DNA from: Oscillospiraceae bacterium
GTDB lineage: Bacteria > Bacillota > Clostridia > Oscillospirales > Ruminococcaceae
Length of the DNA stretch: 8,758 nucleotides
Assembly: GCA_016296165.1 (NCBI GenBank)
Contig: JAEDJV010000103.1
Span: 1 to 8,758 of the forward strand
Direction of reading: 5' to 3'
Shown: positions 6,901 to 8,758 of the stretch, piece after piece
How the letters are laid out: each line of letters starts with the position of its first letter
How positions within the stretch are numbered: position 1 is the first letter of the stretch
The notes under the pieces: model-generated
The model's input: only the letters and a program-made list of their open reading frames with translations
Told to the model about the DNA's origin: nothing
Database searches by the model: none
Translations under genes and position numbers: made by a program

Positions 6901-8642
6901 TAGAGCTTGCACCGGAAGGAACGGGATACCGTGCAAAAACAAGGTTCTCCAGATTCTTCAATCTCCCTGAACTCATCAATGTCTTCAAGGAAGCCGCTGA
7001 CATCAAAACTGCAGATATGCTTAACCTTCCTGTTCCGGAAGCTGAATTTCACAATGTTGTTGTAAAGCCTTCAGATATTCAGAAGGAAATGGTTTCAGGA
7101 CTTTCAGAAAGGGCGAAGAAAATTCATGACAAGGCTGTCGAACCGTCAGAGGATAATATGCTCAAGGTTACCAATGACGGACGTAAGATAGGTCTTGACC
7201 AGAGACTTATTGATCCACTCCTCCCTGACACTCCTGATTCAAAGGTAAACGCCTGTGTCGGCAACGTATTTGACATTTATCAGAAAAATGATGATAAAAA
7301 ATCAACACAGCTCATATTCTGCGACTTCTCCACCCCTAAGAACGACGGTTCTTTCAACCTTTACGACGATATCCGTGACAAACTCGTTGCAAAAGGTGTT
7401 CCAAAGGAAGAAGTTGCATTCATCCATGAAGCAGACAGCGAAGTGAAGAAAAAAGAACTCTTCTCAAAGCTAAGAAAAGGTCAGGTCAGAGTGCTTATCG
7501 GCTCAACAGCAAAGTGTGGTGCCGGTACAAATATTCAGGACAAGTTAATCGCATTGCACCATTTGGACTGCCCATGGCGACCAAGTGACCTCGAACAGCG
7601 TGAAGGACGCATCATACGTCAGGGCAATGAAAACAGCAAGGTTGAGGTATTCCGTTATATGACGGAATCAACATTTGATGCCTACCTGTACCAGACAATC
7701 GAGAACAAGCAGCGTTTTATTTCACAGATCATGTCTTCAAAATCTCCTGTGAGAAGCTGTGAGGACGTTGACGAAGCCACACTTTCCTATGCAGAAGTAA
7801 AGGCTCTCTGTGCCGGCAATCCTCTCATCAAGGAAAAAATGGATCTGGACGTTGCAGTTACAAAGCTCAAAGTATCAAAGGCAAATCACGTTTCTCAGCA
7901 GTACAGCCTTGAAGACAGCGTAAGAAAACATTTCCCTGAAAGAATTGCAAAAACTGAACAGCGTATAGCCGGACTTGAAAGCGACCTTGCTCATATCAAG
8001 GCACAGCCGGTCATCTCTGAGGGTATTTCCCCTATGACTGTTATGAACAAGACCTACACTGACAAGGAAGATGCGGGTAAAGCTGTTCTCCTCGCCTGCA
8101 AAAGCGTAAAGGCAAAGGAAAGCATTGATATCGGCTCATACAAGGGTTTTGGTATGTCACTCTCCTACGACAGCTTTACTCAGGAATTTCATCTTGATTT
8201 ACAGCGTAATCTGACTTATACTGTCACACTTGGTACTTCTGAAACAGGTAATATAGTTCGTATAGACAACACTCTTGACAGCATTGAAAAGCGTCTGGAG
8301 AACGCAAAGGAACAGCTCGACACTCTAAATGACCAGCTTGAAACAGCTAAATCTGAACTCGGCAAGCCGTTCCCACAGGAAGAAGAGTTACAAAGCAAAC
8401 TCTCCCGTCTTTCCGAACTGAACTCACTACTCAACATTGACGGTAATGCTGCCGAAAATGCGGATATTGCAGCTGAGAAAAAGAAGGATGTGGATATTTC
8501 ATCAGAAAACAAAGATGACGATCCTGCCGATAGCGACAGAAAACCGTCAATTCTTGATAAAATTAAAAATATTAAGGCTGAACAAATCAGCAAGGATGCT
8601 CCGAAGGTTCCGACGAAGAGTAAGGATGAGGAGATAAGCTGA
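909..8642 (+). CDS. Giant N6-adenine methylase / SF2 helicase of ICE type
   Basis: This 2577-residue multidomain protein belongs to the large methylase-helicase family of Firmicute conjugative elements. Domains in order: an ArdC/LtrC-like N-terminal region (about residues 10-120; SFKDQVLIHAQRPDA from 40, TWG near 64); a conserved helical stretch (128-247); a hydrophilic linker (about 250-378) that overlaps tnpV; an LPD28-like segment (about 385-497, from family memory); two diverged copies of a repeat (564-667 and 790-882); and a charged, Pro-Glu-rich linker (about 885-945). The methyltransferase-like domain follows, with the SAM-binding motif LEPAMGVGNFFG (1060-1071) and NVPF (1125-1128) in place of NPPF/Y. 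The helicase has Walker A HQVGAGKT (1738-1745), DEAH (1902-1905), ATGTP (1952-1956), motif V around STAKCGAGTN (2199-2208) and motif VI QREGRIIRQG (2230-2239). A coiled coil follows (about 2454-2510), then a charged tail. The start ATG has AAAGGAG (896-902) six bases upstream. The fused methylase/helicase plan recalls P1 DarB; a role in DNA protection or processing during transfer is inference. All motifs are intact and no frameshift is seen. Confidence 0.95.
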   Translation: MPTKLQTVEEQLKERTEKLWKEPEEYISLLETASRLYKYSFKDQVLIHAQRPDAVACAEYDTWGREDITNRYVKRGSKGIALLKEENGRIKLRYVFDFKDTAAKDARSKEPFFWKITDRNENAVIKALSPDDSYLDTAVRNKVAELVSTQSENYLPAIRSEMDNTFLADLDDLNVRIRFENLLRASVSYMVLTRCGYDAEAMVDLEDFRGIYEFNSITAMTVLGDAVSTLSEQILRSIELTLKIERSKENEQNITENNNRERNSVQTGRENRDLSSGMGNEGTEGYREVRTSQENVPEGKEELAVSGDDDRRNSERTSGGDGQHSTEENGRNDLSDGEKNGSDRGTESERPDGMGGNDEQHHELSGGNDSERADLRLNTEENNIEEAVSEEISDAAFSVLEEAKFLINEYCLSEFEGEANFSDLSAVPLAHTTDEDYDFPIQVYADLVNFRMIKEYNTVTVSTEQFESLESMLGTLESLNFDDLVYLTDEETALGLAAEEEISDESESIDETFDIEPDIEEYGGYKESSQLTLFGDDIDFPEYQQESLLSESAVSQDMIDYILRAGSNEPQSIERIVAQFEKNKGVESNAKFLADEFRTDGRGFVYDSPDGLKSTQLAVWYDNEGITVGIGNTAHNRLSSISMTWEQTAERISELLSEGRFATQDILDNAEPQARTYLAYKLCYLHQDVEIPYFIPFEMFQGGFPASTQRISDALTDKDTISEYITGMEELIRLYAEDKNVLRFHFHKMPDILEELKDLQLERLHFKAEPSFMVAHKHFITEDEKDKLIAGGSGMEGGKFRIAEFFSKPHSQKEKIDFLKNEYGTGGVGRSGYDEFHDAKGIVLKKGGLMNPDAQTMMKWNEVADRIDRLISQNRYITEDDIKRKQRLEEIKKQRIEESRLAKEKAAKENADEPVLPEPAEPAEAITATNISDVPEISGEKHDFTITDENLGVGGPKTKYKANVEAIKLLNKLEDENRLANPEEQEILSRYVGWGGMPQVFDENNSSWSAEFTELKALISPDEYDAAKASTLTAYYTSPTVINAVYDGLANLGFKEGNVLEPAMGVGNFFGTMPEEMKNSRLYGVELDSISGRIAKQLYQTADIQVSGFEKTQFPDNFFDVAVGNVPFGQFKLSEKRYDKLNLNIHDHFFAKSLDKVRAGGVIAFVTSKWTLDKANSQFRKYLAQRAELLGAIRLPNNAFSNNAGTDVTSDIIFLQKRDKMLDIEPEWVNLGKTADGIPVNKYFEEHPEMILGEMKQGIEYSLYGNAEGTACVPFEGADLKEQLRKAVANIQGSIPEVEIEETEKAVESIPADPNVKNFSYTVIDDNIYYRENSRMFLKDDLPKATAERIKGMVELRECVRTLIEYQLNEYSDNDIRAQQSVLNDTYDSFTKKYGLINSRGNASAFSEDSAYYLLSSLEILNENGDLERKADMFTKRTIKQKAEITSVDTASEALAVSISEKAGVDMELMEKLTGKSEEQLYSDLKGVIFLNPLYSFGNSETQKYLTSDEYLSGNIREKLETAQRTAELYPEDYSVNVEALKNAMPTPLEASEIDVRLGATWIDTEIIKDFIIETLQVPKFLQNMIDVNFSKFTSEWQIDGKNVDRSNVMANVTFGSERKNAYSIIEDTLNLRDARVYDRVEQPDGKITSVLNKKETMIAQEKQEAIKNAFKDWVFRDPDRREKLVEKYNVLFNSSRPREYDGSHITFSGMSPEIQLRPHQLNAIAHTMYGGNTLLAHQVGAGKTFEMVASAMECKRLGLCTKSLFVVPNHLTEQMGAEFLRLYPAANILVATKKDFEAKNRKRLCSKIATGDYDAVIIGHSQLEKIPVSAERQEKIIRNQIVEITEGIKSLNGVRGSQFSVKQLEKTKRNLEAKLNKLLNSPKRDNVVTFEELGIDKMFVDEAHNFKNLFLYTKMRNVAGIQQTEAQKSSDLYMKCQYLDEITGGKGIVFATGTPVSNSMTELYTMMRYLQADKLKEMGMHNFDAWAANFGEAVTAIELAPEGTGYRAKTRFSRFFNLPELINVFKEAADIKTADMLNLPVPEAEFHNVVVKPSDIQKEMVSGLSERAKKIHDKAVEPSEDNMLKVTNDGRKIGLDQRLIDPLLPDTPDSKVNACVGNVFDIYQKNDDKKSTQLIFCDFSTPKNDGSFNLYDDIRDKLVAKGVPKEEVAFIHEADSEVKKKELFSKLRKGQVRVLIGSTAKCGAGTNIQDKLIALHHLDCPWRPSDLEQREGRIIRQGNENSKVEVFRYMTESTFDAYLYQTIENKQRFISQIMSSKSPVRSCEDVDEATLSYAEVKALCAGNPLIKEKMDLDVAVTKLKVSKANHVSQQYSLEDSVRKHFPERIAKTEQRIAGLESDLAHIKAQPVISEGISPMTVMNKTYTDKEDAGKAVLLACKSVKAKESIDIGSYKGFGMSLSYDSFTQEFHLDLQRNLTYTVTLGTSETGNIVRIDNTLDSIEKRLENAKEQLDTLNDQLETAKSELGKPFPQEEELQSKLSRLSELNSLLNIDGNAAENADIAAEKKKDVDISSENKDDDPADSDRKPSILDKIKNIKAEQISKDAPKVPTKSKDEEIS
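1642..1648 (+). promoter_or_regulatory. Internal ribosome site for nested tnpV
   Basis: AAAGGAG lies eight bases before ATG at 1657. The local string GAAAGGAG-TAAAGAAA-ATG is almost the same as the leader of the host gene, GAAAGGAG-AAAGAA-ATG (895-911). In the host frame these bases encode an ordinary Ile-Glu-Arg-Ser-Lys-Glu stretch. The site selects ATG 1657 over a possible TTG at 1621, which has no comparable site. Confidence 0.75.
1657..2040 (+). CDS. tnpV: TnpV family protein, nested out of frame in the methylase-helicase gene
   Basis: This 127-residue protein is read in the +1 frame relative to the surrounding gene and lies wholly inside it. From memory it fits the TnpV family (Pfam PF14198), first named in the clostridial transposon Tn4451. 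Supporting segments are ENGIQYRL near the N-terminus, then IGKYGLLRRTFLKEKK, LNEHLAEMDSTAQKRMDEM, and the diagnostic C-terminal stretch AWVGMMNNIMNSAEE ending in ELIYA. The length is normal for the family. The protein is highly charged, helical and rich in Met (13 of 127), with no Cys and no membrane segment. Its biochemical function is not established; the name reflects association with transposons. It must be made by internal initiation on the host message, since I find no promoter just upstream. Its reading frame ends at TAA 2038-2040, after which the host frame returns to normal composition. I am confident it is a family member and fairly confident it is expressed. Confidence 0.85.
   Translation: MSRTLPKTITENGIQYRLDEKTETYLPEWEMKEQKDIGKYGLLRRTFLKEKKSWLYQAMMIEGTLNEHLAEMDSTAQKRMDEMISQMAKKMGVTEELKAKDQMAWVGMMNNIMNSAEETILSELIYA
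2598..2909 (+). repeat. Internal protein repeat, copy 1 (in methylase-helicase)
   Basis: This encodes residues 564-667. It aligns by eye with copy 2 downstream: a Gly-Ser turn, then RIVAQFEKNK, FLADEFRTDGRG, a variable middle, and WEQTAERISELLSEGRFATQD. The similarity is at protein level only. It is probably an accessory folding module that was duplicated long ago; its function is unknown. Confidence 0.5.
3276..3554 (+). repeat. Internal protein repeat, copy 2 (in methylase-helicase)
   Basis: This encodes residues 790-882 and matches copy 1 in order and spacing: Gly-Ser turn, RIAEFFSKPH, FLKNEYGTGGVG, variable middle, and WNEVADRIDRLISQNRYITED. A basic, Lys/Glu-rich helix follows directly and leads into the linker before the methyltransferase domain. 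Confidence 0.5.
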
Positions 8643-8650
8643 GGTTCAGC

Positions 8651-8672
8651 AACGCCCGTACTTACGGGCGTT
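8651..8672. repeat. Perfect 10-bp inverted repeat after the methylase-helicase gene
   Basis: Arms AACGCCCGTA (8651-8660) and TACGGGCGTT (8663-8672) are perfect inverted copies with a two-base centre CT. The repeat begins 8 bases after the stop codon. It is GC-rich enough to pause or end transcription, but the bases after it (ACATACTTGATTTTAG) have only a weak T-run. It could be a weak terminator, an mRNA-stabilising hairpin or a protein-binding site. Confidence 0.6.
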
Positions 8673-8696
8673 ACATACTTGATTTTAGTAAATTGG

Positions 8697-8721
8697 AGTG
8701 GTATAACCCGAGTTTGCCACT
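8697..8721. repeat. Imperfect inverted repeat in the tail region
   Basis: Arms AGTGGTA (8697-8703) and TGCCACT (8715-8721) pair over seven positions with one G-T wobble. Inside them AAC (8705-8707) and GTT (8712-8714) can pair further around CCGA, leaving T8704 bulged. No T-run follows. The function is unknown; a relaxase or other protein site is possible but unsupported. Confidence 0.35.
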
Positions 8722-8728
8722 TAAATTG

Positions 8729-8758
8729 AAAAAACGGAGCTCTGAAACGGCTCCGTTT
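8729..8758 (+). terminator. Probable intrinsic terminator, cut by the window end
   Basis: A nine-base-pair perfect stem (AAACGGAGC 8732-8740 with GCTCCGTTT 8750-8758) encloses a nine-base loop. A run of six A (8729-8734) precedes it, and the last arm ends in TTT at the window edge. The A-run on one side and T on the other suggest it may work in both directions. The rest of the T-run cannot be seen. Confidence 0.65.

Noticed and set aside
8216..8637. Overlapping open frames on both strands at the 3' end of the large gene
   Set aside because: They mirror the charged coiled coil and tail (Ser-rich antisense, Arg/Lys/Met-rich sense) and have no start signals or family resemblance.
1..8758. CRISPR arrays, tRNA or rRNA genes, insertion-sequence ends, attachment sites
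   Set aside because: No regularly spaced direct repeats, cloverleaf-like genes, transposase or recombinase genes, or paired terminal repeats were seen on either strand.

Overview
The window looks like part of an integrative conjugative or mobilizable element of a Clostridia-class Firmicute, plausibly Ruminococcus-like. The support is strong AAAGGAG-type ribosome sites, a TnpV-family protein, and a giant methylase-helicase of the kind carried by Tn1549/CTn-type elements. The genus is a guess from family memory and composition. No integrase, relaxase or element end is visible.

Layout. Positions 1-594 hold the 3' part of an AT-rich gene with a HEPN RNase motif, closed by a clear intrinsic terminator (604-637). 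A GTG-started 70-residue protein of unknown function (665-877) follows behind a near-perfect Shine-Dalgarno sequence. A candidate promoter with an inverted repeat lying across its spacer overlaps the end of that small gene. Positions 909-8642 hold one uninterrupted 2577-residue gene: an ArdC/LtrC-like N-terminal domain, a hydrophilic linker, accessory domains with an internal duplication, an N6-adenine methyltransferase-like domain, a superfamily 2 (SNF2/DEAH-type) helicase and a coiled-coil C-terminus. The tail (8643-8758) holds three inverted repeats; the last, at the window edge, looks like a terminator.

The most striking feature is a second gene nested completely inside the giant one. A 127-residue TnpV-family protein (1657-2040) is read in the +1 frame, with its own ribosome site almost identical to that of the host gene. 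In the host frame the same bases encode the unusual Gly/Glu/Asn/Asp/Arg-rich linker, so this stretch appears to be truly dual-coding.

How the parts may work together (inference): the methylase-helicase resembles the fused methylase/helicase architecture of phage P1 DarB and could act on or protect the element's DNA during transfer. TnpV is made from the same message by internal initiation. The HEPN gene upstream is a separate transcription unit of different base composition, possibly defence-related cargo or flanking DNA.
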